DNA from: Lachnospiraceae bacterium | Lineage (GTDB): Bacteria; Bacillota; Clostridia; Lachnospirales; Lachnospiraceae | DNA length: 64,000 nucleotides | Assembly: GCA_022794255.1 (NCBI GenBank) | Contig: JAAWEL010000057.1 | Coordinates: forward strand, 28,066-92,065 | Direction of reading: 5' to 3' | Part shown: in pieces, positions 18,603-28,219 of the stretch | How positions within the stretch are numbered: position 1 is the first letter of the stretch | Layout: every line of letters starts with the position of its first letter | Program-made: the position numbers and the translations under genes | Notes under the pieces: generated by a model | Told to the model about the DNA's origin: nothing | The model's database searches: none | The model's input: only the letters and a program-made list of their open reading frames with translations

Positions 18603-20060
18603 ATGTATGAATGTTTAAAAGGATTGGAGCCTGTGAGATTTTTTGAGATTTTCAGCGGGCTTTGTCAGATTCCCCATGGTTCCAAAAATGAGCGGGCGAT
18701 CAGTGATTGGATTTATCAGTTTTGCAGAGAAAGAAATATTGAGGTTTGGCAGGATGATCATTATAATTTGATTGCCAAAAAACCGGCAACCCCTGGCTAT
18801 GAGAATGCTCCCATAGTGATTCTCCAGGCACACTTGGATATGGTGTGTGAGAAAAATGCCGGTACAGTTCATGATTTTGCTAAAGATCCGATATCAGTAC
18901 AAAGGGACGGGGACCGAATCTATGCAGAGGGAACAACATTAGGTGCGGATGATGCAACCGGAGTGGCATTTGCCATGTGTGTACTGGAGGCATCAGATAT
19001 TCCCCACCCCCAGCTGGAGGTTGTTCTGACAGCAGATGAAGAGGCAGGAATGAGTGGTATTCGTGCTCTTGATTTTTCCCGGCTTAAGGGACGGGTGATT
19101 GTAAATCTTGATTGCAGTGATGAGGGGATTGTAGTCGGCTGTGCCGGTGTGACCTGCCTTCGGAATGAACTGGAACTAAAATGCGAGAAGGCTCCCCAAA
19201 TGTTGGAATGGGCAAAAGTTAAGATTCGGGGACTGAAGGGGGGACATAGCGGTCTGGATATCACCAAAGAGAGAGGAAATGCCAATTTGATTCTGGCAAG
19301 GATTCTTTCTTCTTTGGACAGAGAGATCGGAATCCGGATTTCAACCGTGGACGGCGGACTTCAGACCAATGCCATCTGCAGGGAAGCAGAGGCAACAATA
19401 GCTTTTTCCCCGGAGATGAAGGAAAAGCTGGAAGAAAAAATTCAGTGGTGGAGACAAATGCTTGCCAAGGAATTTAAGGTCAGTGATCCTGGAATTTGCC
19501 TGCTGTTGGAAGAAACAGAGCCACTTAAAGAAGTGTTTGATGAAAAAGAAGTACAGCGATTGCTAGATTTATTGCTCAATATTGACTGTGGAGTTATAGC
19601 CATGAATGTGGAAGTGCCAGGTGTTCCGGAAACCAGCGGTAATATCGGGGTGGTTGCTACGAAAGATTCCCGGGTCATTGTCCGGACTCTGTATCGAAGC
19701 TGTTTTGACAGTAAGAAACAGTATCTTATTGACAAAAACCAGCGGCTTGCCCGGAATTTGGGAGCAGAGTTTTTTATTGAATCCAGCTCTCCTGAGTGGG
19801 AATATAAGGCAGACAGCCGGCTGAGTGCTTTGATTCAGAGGATTTTTGAGAAACGTTTTGACAGAAAGTTGGTGGTTGAGGTATCCCATGGCGGAAATGA
19901 GTGCGGGGCCTTTTTCCGGCAGTTTCCGGATGCGGATATTGTATGTACAGGGACCCAGATTATTGGGGCGCATACTCCGGATGAGAGTGTACTTGTAAGT
20001 ATTATTCAAAAAGAGTGGGAAATGCTTTGTCTGACATTGAAGGGAATGCTGGAATATTGA
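18603..20060 (+). CDS. pepD: Aminoacyl-histidine dipeptidase (PepD, M20 family)
   Basis: Zinc-dependent cytosolic dipeptidase, 485 residues from ATG 18603 (RBS AAAGGAAG directly after the previous stop). Metal-binding and catalytic residues are visible: H77 and D79 (AHLDMV), D116/D117 (GADDATG), E146/E147 (TADEEAGM), D173-area DCSDEG, and a C-terminal histidine in SHGGNECGAF. PepD hydrolyses X-His and other dipeptides and has the inserted lid domain seen here (GGHSGLDI). Cotranscription with an ABC importer suggests that the imported compound, or its breakdown product, is an amide- or peptide-linked molecule. Confidence 0.92.
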   Translation: MYECLKGLEPVRFFEIFSGLCQIPHGSKNERAISDWIYQFCRERNIEVWQDDHYNLIAKKPATPGYENAPIVILQAHLDMVCEKNAGTVHDFAKDPISVQRDGDRIYAEGTTLGADDATGVAFAMCVLEASDIPHPQLEVVLTADEEAGMSGIRALDFSRLKGRVIVNLDCSDEGIVVGCAGVTCLRNELELKCEKAPQMLEWAKVKIRGLKGGHSGLDITKERGNANLILARILSSLDREIGIRISTVDGGLQTNAICREAEATIAFSPEMKEKLEEKIQWWRQMLAKEFKVSDPGICLLLEETEPLKEVFDEKEVQRLLDLLLNIDCGVIAMNVEVPGVPETSGNIGVVATKDSRVIVRTLYRSCFDSKKQYLIDKNQRLARNLGAEFFIESSSPEWEYKADSRLSALIQRIFEKRFDRKLVVEVSHGGNECGAFFRQFPDADIVCTGTQIIGAHTPDESVLVSIIQKEWEMLCLTLKGMLEY

Positions 20061-20139
20061 TGTATGAAACGGGTTCGCACCCCCTTTTCATAAAAAGTAA
20101 GATATCCAAAAAGTACGAGTAATTAAGGAGGAAATCACA

Positions 20140-21360
20140 ATGAAAAAAGTAGTATCGGTAATGATGGCTGCCATGATGGCAATTTCATTGACAGGCTGCG
20201 GCTCATCAAACAGTACTTCTGGCACACAGGCTGCGGCCACCGGCACAGAGGCAGCTGCAGGGGCAGAGGATAAGAAGGAAACGGCCGGGGAAGCTGAAAA
20301 GGAACAAGCAGCTGGTGATTTTAAGATCGGTATTCTGACAGCAACCGTTTCTCAGTCAGAAGAGGAGTACCGGGCGGCAGAGTCTGTAAAAGAAAAATAT
20401 GGGGATATGATTATTCACCAGACATTTCCGGATAAAGCAGCCAGTGAGCAGGAGACTACGATCTCTATTGCTCTTTCCCTGGCAGCAGATCCCAATGTGA
20501 AAGCCATTATTTGCAATACTGCTATGGAGGGCACGGCAGCTGCTATGGAAAAGGTTCGTGAGAAACGGCCGGATATTCTGCTTTTAGCCGGTGTTCCCAG
20601 TGAAGCGCCGGATGTCATCTGCTCAGCAGCTGATCTGGTATTCCATCCGGATGTGGCCAATATGGGAACCGCAGTGGCAGAGGCTGCCGCAGAGATGGGA
20701 GCGGATACAGTTGTTCATTATTCATTCCCCCGCCATATGGCGCAGCCTTTAAATATTGCCCGTCACGATAACATGAAGGCAAAATGTGAGGAACTTGGAA
20801 TTACTTTTGTGGACGGGACCTCACCAGATCCCATGAGTGATGCCGGTATCGCTGCAACCCAGCAGTTTATTCTGGAAGATGTTCCCCGTAAGGTGGAGGA
20901 ATATGGCGCAAATACTGCCTTTTTTGGAACGAATGCCGGTCAGCAGGAGCCGATGTGTAAAGCAGTATATGAGGCAAAGGCAATCTATCCTCTTCCGGAC
21001 AACCCCAGTGTGTTTTATGCATTTCCCGGCGCTTTGGGAATTGAGGTTCCGGAGGATAAAAAGGGAAATGTTGACTACATGAAAGAACAGATCCATGCAA
21101 AGCTGGCAGAAAATGATATGAGTGGCCGGATGGGAGCCTGGAGTGCTCCGATGCATACCATGTTTATCAACTGTGCAGTTGAATATGCAATGGCATTCTG
21201 CAATGGTGAGATTACGGAACGTGCGGATCTGGATGCTTTTACAAACATTTTCGCAGAGTTTGCAGGTGGTGATGTAAGTGTTCGCATGTACACAGATATT
21301 GAAAGCGGAAAAAGTTATGATAATTTCTTTGTAGTGCTGGGGAAATTTATTACTTTATAA
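20140..21360 (+). CDS. DUF3798-type substrate-binding lipoprotein
   Basis: 406-residue secreted lipoprotein. A signal peptide with lipobox LTGC puts the acylated cysteine at residue 20, followed by an Ala/Glu-rich linker to about residue 60. The folded part begins DFKIGILTATVSQSEEEYRAAE, the layout of a type I periplasmic-binding fold, and matches my memory of the DUF3798 family. RBS AAGGAGG precedes ATG 20140. With the ATPase and two permeases downstream it forms a complete importer. The ligand cannot be read from sequence. Confidence 0.85.
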   Translation: MKKVVSVMMAAMMAISLTGCGSSNSTSGTQAAATGTEAAAGAEDKKETAGEAEKEQAAGDFKIGILTATVSQSEEEYRAAESVKEKYGDMIIHQTFPDKAASEQETTISIALSLAADPNVKAIICNTAMEGTAAAMEKVREKRPDILLLAGVPSEAPDVICSAADLVFHPDVANMGTAVAEAAAEMGADTVVHYSFPRHMAQPLNIARHDNMKAKCEELGITFVDGTSPDPMSDAGIAATQQFILEDVPRKVEEYGANTAFFGTNAGQQEPMCKAVYEAKAIYPLPDNPSVFYAFPGALGIEVPEDKKGNVDYMKEQIHAKLAENDMSGRMGAWSAPMHTMFINCAVEYAMAFCNGEITERADLDAFTNIFAEFAGGDVSVRMYTDIESGKSYDNFFVVLGKFITL

Positions 21361-21393
21361 TCCTCATAAAAAGAAACAAATGCAGGAACCATT

Positions 21394-21430
21394 ATCCGGG
21401 ATTGCCGTCTGTCCGGAGGCAGTCCCGGAT
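21394..21430 (+). other. Intercistronic hairpin
   Basis: A 13-bp stem (ATCCGGGATTGCC with GGCAGTCCCGGAT, one G-U pair) follows the lipoprotein gene with no T-run. Such hairpins commonly stabilise the 5' part of the message so that the binding protein is made in excess of the membrane components. Confidence 0.65.
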
Positions 21431-21518
21431 TCTGTAAAATCAAAAATTTCATTGCAGATAATAAAATCAGAATAATTTCAAAAGAATGATAAATTGGAAA
21501 AAGAAAGAGGGATTGCCT

Positions 21519-23099
21519 ATGGATACGCTCCTTCATTTTAAAAATATCAGGAAAAGCTTTTCTGGCAATGTGGTCTTGGATGGTGTGGATTTTAAAATTC
21601 AGCCAGGGCAGATTGTGGCTCTGGCCGGAGAGAATGGGGCAGGAAAATCCACACTAATGAATATTTTGTTCGGAATGAATGTAATTGCGGAAACAGGCGG
21701 TTATGAGGGGGAAATCATTTTTGAAGGAAAAAGCGTAAAGATTCAATCCCCTTTGGATGCCATGGAGCTGGGAATTGGGATGGTGCATCAGGAATTTATG
21801 CTGCTTCCAGGCTTTACCGTAGCTCGTAACATCAAGCTAAATCGAGAAAATCTGATTTCCAACCTAATAAGCAGAATTGCCCCAAAAGGCTATCAGCTGC
21901 TTGATAATCCCCAAATAATCAAAGAAGCTGCCGGGGCTCTTGGCAGGCTTGGAATGGATATCAATCCGGAAGTAACTGTAGATAAGCTTCCGGTAGGACA
22001 TATGCAGTTTGTGGAAATTGCCAGGGAAATTGATAAAAGCAATTTAAAGCTGCTGGTATTAGATGAACCCACAGCAGTTTTAACAGAAAGTGAGGCAGAG
22101 CGTTTCCTGCAATGCATCCGTAAAGTGGCAGATTCCGGAATAGCAGTTATCTTTATCAGCCACCGTCTGGACGAGGTGATTCAGCTGGCAGATTCGGTTG
22201 TCATTCTCCGTGACGGACAGATGGTTTTTGATGAAAAGACGGCAAAAACAGACAAACACCAGATTGCAGAGCTGATGGTGGGAAGAAAATTAGAGGCAGA
22301 AAACCTGATTAATGTGAATCGTTCCTTTAAAGAGGACATTATTTTGGAAATTGAGCATTTGCGGGTAAATATGCCTGGTGAAAAAAGCAAGGATGTATCT
22401 CTGAAAGTGAGACGGGGAGAGATTCTGGGAATCGGTGGTCTGGCTGGTCATGGAAAGACCAGCATTTCCAATGGGATTTTTGGAATGTATCCGGCTAAGG
22501 GGACTGTGAATTATAACGGAAAGCCTCTTCTTTTTGGAAAGATTGGTGAGGCGCTGAATCAGGGGATGGCCTTTGTATCTGAGGACAGAAAAGGGGTGGG
22601 GCTGCTTTTAAATGAATCCATTGCCCTTAACATGATTTATACGGATATGAAGGTAAACCGCAGATTTTTGAAAAAATATGGCTTTTTTACCCAGTTTGAC
22701 AAAAAGTATGCCAGGAAAGTGGTTGAGCAGATGATTCAGGAGTTGGATATTCGCTGCACCGGTCCGGACCAGATTGTGGGAAGGCTGTCAGGAGGAAATC
22801 AGCAGAAGGTATGTATGGCAAGAGCATTGATTACAAAACCTGATATTTTGTTTGTGTCAGAGCCTACGAGAGGAATTGATATAGGGGCAAAGCAGCTGCT
22901 TCTGAATTATCTGGTAAAAATCAATAAAGAGCAGGGAATCACGATTGTAGTGACCTCCAGTGAGCTGAATGAGCTGCGGACGATCTGTGACCGGATTGCC
23001 ATTATTGGATCGGGTGTTGTACAGGGTATCCTGGCGCCGGATGCTCCGAATGTGGATTTTGCGCTTTTAATGTCAGGAGAAAAGGGAGGGAATACATGA
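21519..23099 (+). CDS. ABC importer ATPase with two nucleotide-binding domains
   Basis: 526 residues from ATG 21519. Tandem ABC domains of the sugar/nucleoside importer (Rbs/YufO) class: first Walker A GENGAGKST, switch histidine region FISHRLDEV and LVLDEPTAVL; second domain with the usual degenerate P-loop GLAGHGKTS, signature LSGGNQQKV and FVSEPTRGID. It overlaps the next permease gene by 4 nt (ATGA), so the three membrane-complex genes are translationally coupled. Confidence 0.93.
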   Translation: MDTLLHFKNIRKSFSGNVVLDGVDFKIQPGQIVALAGENGAGKSTLMNILFGMNVIAETGGYEGEIIFEGKSVKIQSPLDAMELGIGMVHQEFMLLPGFTVARNIKLNRENLISNLISRIAPKGYQLLDNPQIIKEAAGALGRLGMDINPEVTVDKLPVGHMQFVEIAREIDKSNLKLLVLDEPTAVLTESEAERFLQCIRKVADSGIAVIFISHRLDEVIQLADSVVILRDGQMVFDEKTAKTDKHQIAELMVGRKLEAENLINVNRSFKEDIILEIEHLRVNMPGEKSKDVSLKVRRGEILGIGGLAGHGKTSISNGIFGMYPAKGTVNYNGKPLLFGKIGEALNQGMAFVSEDRKGVGLLLNESIALNMIYTDMKVNRRFLKKYGFFTQFDKKYARKVVEQMIQELDIRCTGPDQIVGRLSGGNQQKVCMARALITKPDILFVSEPTRGIDIGAKQLLLNYLVKINKEQGITIVVTSSELNELRTICDRIAIIGSGVVQGILAPDAPNVDFALLMSGEKGGNT

Positions 23100-24142
23100 T
23101 GGTATCGATCAAAAACATGGTAAAATCTTTTGGATTTCCCAGACTGATTATTCTTGCCTTTCTTGGGCTTTTGATTCTTATGATGTTTGTACTTCATATT
23201 CCGGTTCCTCTTACCTTGTCACAGTGTCTGGTCCGCGTAGGGATCAATTTGGTACTGGCCCTGGCTATGGTACCGGGAATCATGGCCGGAACTGGGATGA
23301 ATTTTGCACTTCCTTTGGGAATTGAATGTGGTCTGCTGGCGGGTATGATCAGCCTTCAGTATAATATGAAAGGAATCGGCGGCATTTTTGCCGCTATGGC
23401 GATCTCCATTCCCTTCAGCATTCTGGCAGGATGGGCTTACAGCCAGTTGGTAAACCGGGTAAAAGGAAGCGAAATGATGGTATCCACTTATATCGGTTTT
23501 TCCATGGTGGCTCTTATGTGTATCGGGTGGCTGGTGCTCCCTTTCAGCAATGCATCGATTGTATGGCCGATTGGGGATGGGCTGCGGACCACGATTACTT
23601 TGGAGGAGTGGTATGACCGGGCGCTGAATCAGCTTTTTGCGTTTCAAGTTTTTGGCGTAGATATTCCGGTTGGACTGATCCTTGTAATCAGCGTGTTCTG
23701 TCTGATTGTCTGGCTGTTTATGAGAAGCCATCTGGGGCTGATGATGAAAGCTGCCGGTGCCAATCCAAACTTTGCCCGTTCTAATGGTGTCAAAGTAGAT
23801 TCTATGCGGACGATTGCCACGATTCTATCTACGGTTCTTGGGGGAATCGGAATCATTATCTATGCACAGGGATTTGGATTTTACCAGCTTTATAATGCAC
23901 CATTGATGATGGCATTCCCCGCCATTGCCGCAGTTCTGATCGGAGGAGCCACTCCCAGCAGGATTTCTATTTTTCATGTAATCCTTGGCACTATCATGTT
24001 TCAGAGTATGCTGGCAATCGCCACGCCTGTGGCCAACAGTCTGATTCCGGAAGGAAACTTATCGGAAGTGGTTCGGACAATTGTCAGTAACGGCATTATT
24101 CTTTATGCCTTATCCCGTATGCAAGGAGGGAAGCGATCATGA
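23096..24142 (+). CDS. ABC importer permease, first subunit
   Basis: 348-residue membrane protein with roughly eight to ten hydrophobic segments of the BPD_transp_2 (RbsC/LivH-like) family. The stretch ARSNGVKVDSMRTIATILS is the cytoplasmic coupling helix region and GGATPSRISIFHVILGT is typical of this family. It starts at ATG 23096 (ATGATG, so one codon uncertain) and overlaps the next gene by 4 nt. Confidence 0.9.
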   Translation: MMVSIKNMVKSFGFPRLIILAFLGLLILMMFVLHIPVPLTLSQCLVRVGINLVLALAMVPGIMAGTGMNFALPLGIECGLLAGMISLQYNMKGIGGIFAAMAISIPFSILAGWAYSQLVNRVKGSEMMVSTYIGFSMVALMCIGWLVLPFSNASIVWPIGDGLRTTITLEEWYDRALNQLFAFQVFGVDIPVGLILVISVFCLIVWLFMRSHLGLMMKAAGANPNFARSNGVKVDSMRTIATILSTVLGGIGIIIYAQGFGFYQLYNAPLMMAFPAIAAVLIGGATPSRISIFHVILGTIMFQSMLAIATPVANSLIPEGNLSEVVRTIVSNGIILYALSRMQGGKRS

Positions 24143-25428
24143 GCAGTGAGAAAACAAGTAAAACAGGAGTTTTTTTGAAAAAGCTGCTGATTAACAATGC
24201 TGTTACCCTGTTGTTTTTTGTGATCTGTATTGCCGGTATTATTCTGGCAGATCAGCCAATGTCCTATATTATCGGGGAGATATCCTCCCGTCTGTTCCGG
24301 AACCTGATTTTGATCCTGGCTCTTCTGGTGCCGGTATGGGCCGGTATGGGCATGAATTTCAGCATTGTGCTGGGTGCAATGGCAGCCCAGATTGGAATCA
24401 TTGTTTCCACGAATTTTTCCCTATCCGGAATTGCCTGTCTGACAGTTTCCTTTCTTGTCAGCATTCCCCTTTCACTGTTATTTGGAAATCTGACCGGACG
24501 TTTGTTTAATCAGACCAAAGGACAAGAGATGATTACAGGAATGATTCTGGGATTTTTTGCCAAGGGAATCTATGACCTGGTGTTTATGTTCTTGTGTGGT
24601 CCGGTCATTCCTGTCAGAAATGAGGCTTTGCTGCTGACAAACGGTATTGGTCTCACCACGCCGATTAATCTGGATAATGCCACCAAAAGTGCAATCAACA
24701 AGATCTGGATGGTATCTCTGGATAAAGCAATTTATGGTGTTCTGGTTCTGACTTTGCTGTTTTTTATGGCGAAGATGATGTGGCGGATGATAAGACGGCA
24801 TGAAAAAATAAGCCGGAAAGAAATACGCGGGCTGTTGGTGTCAGCTTTTGCTTTAGCGATGTTTTATCTGCTGTGCCGTTCATCGGAAACTTTTTTGTTT
24901 GCCCTGAGTTTTACGGATGTTCCGATAGTCACAGGGATTTTGATTGTCATTGTGTGTATTTATATCACATTTCTGTCAAAAACCAAGTTGGGAAGCGATA
25001 TTCATGCAGTGGGACAAAGTATGCCGATTGCTGTTTCCATGGGGATTCCTGCAGATAAAATCCGGATTACAGCAATTATGATTTCTACATTGCTGGCAGC
25101 TTTGGGACAGATAATATTCATTCAGGATATAGGTAATTTTACTACTTATACTGCACATGAAAATGTAGGAACCTTTTCCATTGCTGCTCTGTTGGTGGGA
25201 GGTGCTTCCATCAAAAAGGCCAATATTGGCCATGCGATTCTGGGAGCGCTTCTGTTCCATACCATGTTTATTATTTCCCCACTGGCTGGCAAAAATTTGT
25301 TTGATAATGCTCAGCTGGGAGAATATTTCCGTGTGTTTGTGTGTTATGCAGTAATCGCAGTGGCATTGGCGCTGCATGCCTGGAAAAGTGTTATGGCAAG
25401 ACGGGTTGAGGAAGGGGAGGAAGGGTGA
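24139..25428 (+). CDS. ABC importer permease, second subunit
   Basis: 429-residue paralogue of the preceding permease with the same GGASIKKANIGHAILGA-type motif and a coupling-helix region AVSMGIPADKIRITAIMIS. Heteromeric permease pairs with a double-ABC ATPase and a lipoprotein are the arrangement of nucleoside (BmpA/NupN) and riboflavin (RfuABCD) importers. A substituted-nucleoside or flavin-like ligand is one possibility; the FMN riboswitch lies downstream and does not control this operon. Confidence 0.9.
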   Translation: MSSEKTSKTGVFLKKLLINNAVTLLFFVICIAGIILADQPMSYIIGEISSRLFRNLILILALLVPVWAGMGMNFSIVLGAMAAQIGIIVSTNFSLSGIACLTVSFLVSIPLSLLFGNLTGRLFNQTKGQEMITGMILGFFAKGIYDLVFMFLCGPVIPVRNEALLLTNGIGLTTPINLDNATKSAINKIWMVSLDKAIYGVLVLTLLFFMAKMMWRMIRRHEKISRKEIRGLLVSAFALAMFYLLCRSSETFLFALSFTDVPIVTGILIVIVCIYITFLSKTKLGSDIHAVGQSMPIAVSMGIPADKIRITAIMISTLLAALGQIIFIQDIGNFTTYTAHENVGTFSIAALLVGGASIKKANIGHAILGALLFHTMFIISPLAGKNLFDNAQLGEYFRVFVCYAVIAVALALHAWKSVMARRVEEGEEG

Positions 25429-25475
25429 CGATTCCTTATAGGGAGCAGCTTTGTAAAGATTAACACCATCAACCC

Positions 25476-25504
25476 TTGATTTTCTGTTCATATTGCATTA
25501 TAAT
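25476..25504 (+). promoter_or_regulatory. Promoter of the riboswitch-ribU unit
   Basis: TTGATT, 17-nt spacer and a perfect TATAAT; the transcript would begin about 15 nt before the riboswitch. Confidence 0.75.
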
Positions 25505-25525
25505 AAATATAATAATCAAAAATAA

Positions 25526-25638
25526 GTTCTTCGGGGCAGGGTGAGATTCCCTACCGGCGGTATAGTCCGCGAACCGCTCAGGCGGCCGATCCGGTGAGAT
25601 TCCGGAACCGACAGTATAGTCTGGATGAGAGAAGAGAT
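25526..25638 (+). ncRNA. FMN riboswitch (RFN element)
   Basis: The conserved blocks of the RFN aptamer occur in order: TTCTTCGGGGCAGGGTGA, ATTCCCTACCGGCGGTA, AGTCCGCGA, GATCCGGTG, ATTCCGGAACCGACAG, AGTCTGGATGAGAGAAGA. FMN binding is expected to switch off the downstream riboflavin transporter gene. Confidence 0.97.
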
Positions 25639-25686
25639 TGTGTAGCGGCCAGAGATGGTTGCGGCATTTTCAGCTGAATGAGTCGG

Positions 25687-25720
25687 ATACCCCGGATAAA
25701 TCAAACATCCGGGGTATTTT
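25687..25720 (+). terminator. Riboswitch expression-platform terminator
   Basis: ATACCCCGGAT pairs exactly with ATCCGGGGTAT around a 9-nt loop and runs into TTTTATT. It is placed between aptamer and ribU, so FMN-induced termination is the likely mechanism. Confidence 0.92.
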
Positions 25721-25813
25721 ATTGTATATCCGGCAAAAGTGTCCGTGACCCTGTGTCTACATAATTCCTCCATGCGATGAACTTACAAGATCAAATTACA
25801 GGAGGAAAGAAGT

Positions 25814-26452
25814 ATGAGGGAAAAAAGATTATTATCCACAAAGAATATTGTTATTATGGGAATGTTAGGCGCATTAGCGGCAGTGCTTATGCTGTTTGAG
25901 GTGCCGCTTCCCTTTCTTGCTCCCAGCTTTTATGGTCTGGATCTTAGTGAGGTTCCGATTCTGGTGGGAACATTCGCGCTGGGCCCTGTGGCGGGTATGG
26001 TGATGGAGGTAGTTAAGATCCTGATTAAATTGGTTTTAAAGCCTACCAGTACCGGGTTTGTAGGTGAGTTTGCGAATCTGGTATTTGGCTGCTCTATAGT
26101 CCTGCCGGCAGGATTGATCTATCGTTTCCATAAGACGAAAAAGGGTGCAATGACTGCCATGGCACTGGGAACGGTTATTATGTCATTGGTGGCGATTGCA
26201 GGAAATGCGCTGGTTATGATTCCTTTTTATTCCAAATTTATGCCGCTGGAGAATATTCTGGCAGCAGGGGCAGCGATTAATCCGGCTGTGGGAAATGTAT
26301 GGACATTTGCAGCATTCTGTGTGGGGCCGTTTAATCTTGTAAAGGGTGCCGTGGTATCGTTCATTACTGCATTGGTCTATAAAAGAGTCAGTGTAATGAT
26401 ACGAAGCATTGGCATGGAAGAGCGAAAGGAAAAACACCAGGTTCAGGTATAA
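25814..26452 (+). CDS. ribU: Riboflavin ECF transporter S component
   Basis: 212-residue integral membrane protein with five to six hydrophobic helices. It has the ECF S-component N-terminal alanine motif (MLGALAAVLM) and the riboflavin-specific DLSEVPILVGTFALGP motif, and a downstream NPAVGNVW..GPFNLVKG stretch. It captures riboflavin and works with the shared EcfAA'T energising module encoded elsewhere. RBS GGAGG is seven nt before the ATG. The FMN riboswitch upstream confirms the substrate. Confidence 0.96.
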   Translation: MREKRLLSTKNIVIMGMLGALAAVLMLFEVPLPFLAPSFYGLDLSEVPILVGTFALGPVAGMVMEVVKILIKLVLKPTSTGFVGEFANLVFGCSIVLPAGLIYRFHKTKKGAMTAMALGTVIMSLVAIAGNALVMIPFYSKFMPLENILAAGAAINPAVGNVWTFAAFCVGPFNLVKGAVVSFITALVYKRVSVMIRSIGMEERKEKHQVQV

Positions 26453-26474
26453 ATATTATATTTGCTTAAAACAG

Positions 26475-26521
26475 GTGCCGGGATTGACAAGTGAGTTCAT
26501 ATGCTTGTGTAGTTCCGGCAC
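26475..26521 (+). other. Hairpin after ribU
   Basis: GTGCCGG pairs with CCGGCAC and an inner ACAAG/CTTGT stem extends the fold. There is no strong T-run; it may be a weak terminator or processing site before the next gene. Confidence 0.45.
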
Positions 26522-26582
26522 TTATGTTATGATTGCCGTAATACTTAACAGAGAAATCGGTGCATGGAAGGATGGAGGGAAA

Positions 26583-27629
26583 ATGGAAACGAAAGTGTTT
26601 CAGATCAGAGATAAGGAGGATGGAGGGATTTTTCAGGCGGCACAGGTTTTACGGCAAGGGGGACTGGTAGCTTTTCCCACAGAAACCGTCTATGGTTTGG
26701 GGGCCAATGCGCTGGATGAGGAAGCAGCGCATCGGATCTATGCTGCGAAAGGGCGGCCATCAGACAATCCTTTGATTGCGCACATTTCTTCCATCAAGGA
26801 GCTAGAGCCATTGGTGACGAAGATTCCGGAGACAGGGAGGAAGCTGTCAGAGACTTTTTGGCCAGGGCCTTTGACTTTGGTGTTTCCTAAAAGCAGACAG
26901 GTACCTTATGGGACTACAGGAGGCCTGGAAACCGTGGCCGTGCGGATGCCAGGGGCGGAGGTGGCCAGGCGTTTAATTGCCCTGGCAGGTGTGCCGGTGG
27001 CAGCGCCCAGTGCAAATTTGTCGGGAAAGCCAAGTCCTACCACGGCACAGCATGTATGGCAGGATATGAATGGACGGATTGATATAATTCTTGATGGAGG
27101 CCCGGTGGGGATTGGTCTGGAATCCACGATTGTGGATGTATCGGAAGATGTGCCGGTGTTGCTGCGTCCGGGGGCGATTACCCGGGAAATGCTGGAAAAA
27201 GCGGTGGGACATGTCCGGATTGATCCGGCAATTCTTGGGAGGCCTAATGAAAATATTCGCCCCAAGGCACCAGGGATGAAGTATCGCCACTATGCTCCAA
27301 GGGCAGAATTGACCCTGGTGGAGGGAAATGCGTGTTCTGTGGTGGAAAAGATCAATGAGCTTGTGGAAAATGATATGGCAAGTGGAAAACAAGTGGGGAT
27401 TATATGTACGGAGGAGACGAAGGGAAAATACAGACAGGGAATATTGAGAAGTGTGGGAAGGAGGAGCCAGGAAGAGACGATTGCTCATAATCTGTTTGCC
27501 GTTTTACGGGAATTTGATGATTTGGAGGTGGATTGTATTTATTCGGAGAGCTTTTCCCAGGATCATCTGGGATATGCAATTATGAATCGTCTGATGAAGG
27601 CAGCAGGATACCGGACGATTTATGTGTAA
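26583..27629 (+). CDS. L-threonylcarbamoyladenylate synthase (Sua5 type)
   Basis: 348 residues from ATG 26583, RBS GGAGGG directly upstream; upstream in-frame codons run through the ribU end and are not used. The YrdC/Sua5 domain has FPTETVYGLGANA, KGRPSDNPLIAHI and PSANLSGKPSPTTA; the C-terminal third is the Sua5 domain joined by the linker KAPGMKYRHYAPRAEL. It makes threonylcarbamoyl-AMP from threonine, bicarbonate and ATP for t6A37 in tRNA. Sua5-type length separates it from the short TsaC form. Confidence 0.95.
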   Translation: METKVFQIRDKEDGGIFQAAQVLRQGGLVAFPTETVYGLGANALDEEAAHRIYAAKGRPSDNPLIAHISSIKELEPLVTKIPETGRKLSETFWPGPLTLVFPKSRQVPYGTTGGLETVAVRMPGAEVARRLIALAGVPVAAPSANLSGKPSPTTAQHVWQDMNGRIDIILDGGPVGIGLESTIVDVSEDVPVLLRPGAITREMLEKAVGHVRIDPAILGRPNENIRPKAPGMKYRHYAPRAELTLVEGNACSVVEKINELVENDMASGKQVGIICTEETKGKYRQGILRSVGRRSQEETIAHNLFAVLREFDDLEVDCIYSESFSQDHLGYAIMNRLMKAAGYRTIYV

Positions 27630-27706
27630 ACAAGGGGCGGAGCTGGGCAGCAAAACCAGGTACAGGATATTTCAGGATTACATAGAACAAATCAGGAGGG
27701 GATACA

Positions 27707-28207
27707 ATGGAAGATATGAAGAAACGGATGGACTATATTTCCTGGGATGAATATTTTATGGGAGTGGCGGATCTGTCAGGAAAACGTTCCAAGGATCCCA
27801 ACACACAGGTAGGTGCATGCATTGTGAGTCAGGATAATAAGATCCTTTCCATGGGATATAATGGATTTCCCAGAGGATGTTCGGATGATGAATTTCCCTG
27901 GGGAAAGGATCAGGAAAATTCGGATCCTTACAGTGCTAAATATTTGTATGTTACTCACAGTGAATTGAATGCGATCCTGAATTATCGGGGAGGGAGCCTG
28001 GAAGGGAGCAAGCTGTATGTGACTTTGTTTCCCTGCAATGAGTGTGCCAAAGCGATCATCCAGGCAGGAATCAAGACTGTAATTTATAAGGAGGATAAAT
28101 ACCAGGATTCTCCGTCAGTGCGGGCGTCAAAGAGAATGTTGAATGCAGCAGGAGTGCGTTATTATCAATATGAACTGTCAGGAAGAGTTATTAAAATTCA
28201 GGTATAG
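27707..28207 (+). CDS. dCMP deaminase family protein
   Basis: 166-residue zinc deaminase. The metal-binding motif HSELNA (the catalytic glutamate within HxE) and PCNEC give the three zinc ligands, and the preceding SKDPNTQVGACIV plus GYNGFPRGCSD are hallmark dCMP deaminase/ComEB segments. It would convert dCMP to dUMP for thymidylate synthesis. AGGAGGGG stands seven nt before ATG 27707. The next gene follows after 12 nt, so the two probably share a transcript. Confidence 0.9.
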   Translation: MEDMKKRMDYISWDEYFMGVADLSGKRSKDPNTQVGACIVSQDNKILSMGYNGFPRGCSDDEFPWGKDQENSDPYSAKYLYVTHSELNAILNYRGGSLEGSKLYVTLFPCNECAKAIIQAGIKTVIYKEDKYQDSPSVRASKRMLNAAGVRYYQYELSGRVIKIQV

Positions 28208-28219
28208 GCGAAGAAAAGT

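Noticed and set aside
25516..25773. Minus-strand open frame across the riboswitch
   Set aside because: The plus strand is fully explained by the conserved RFN aptamer and terminator.
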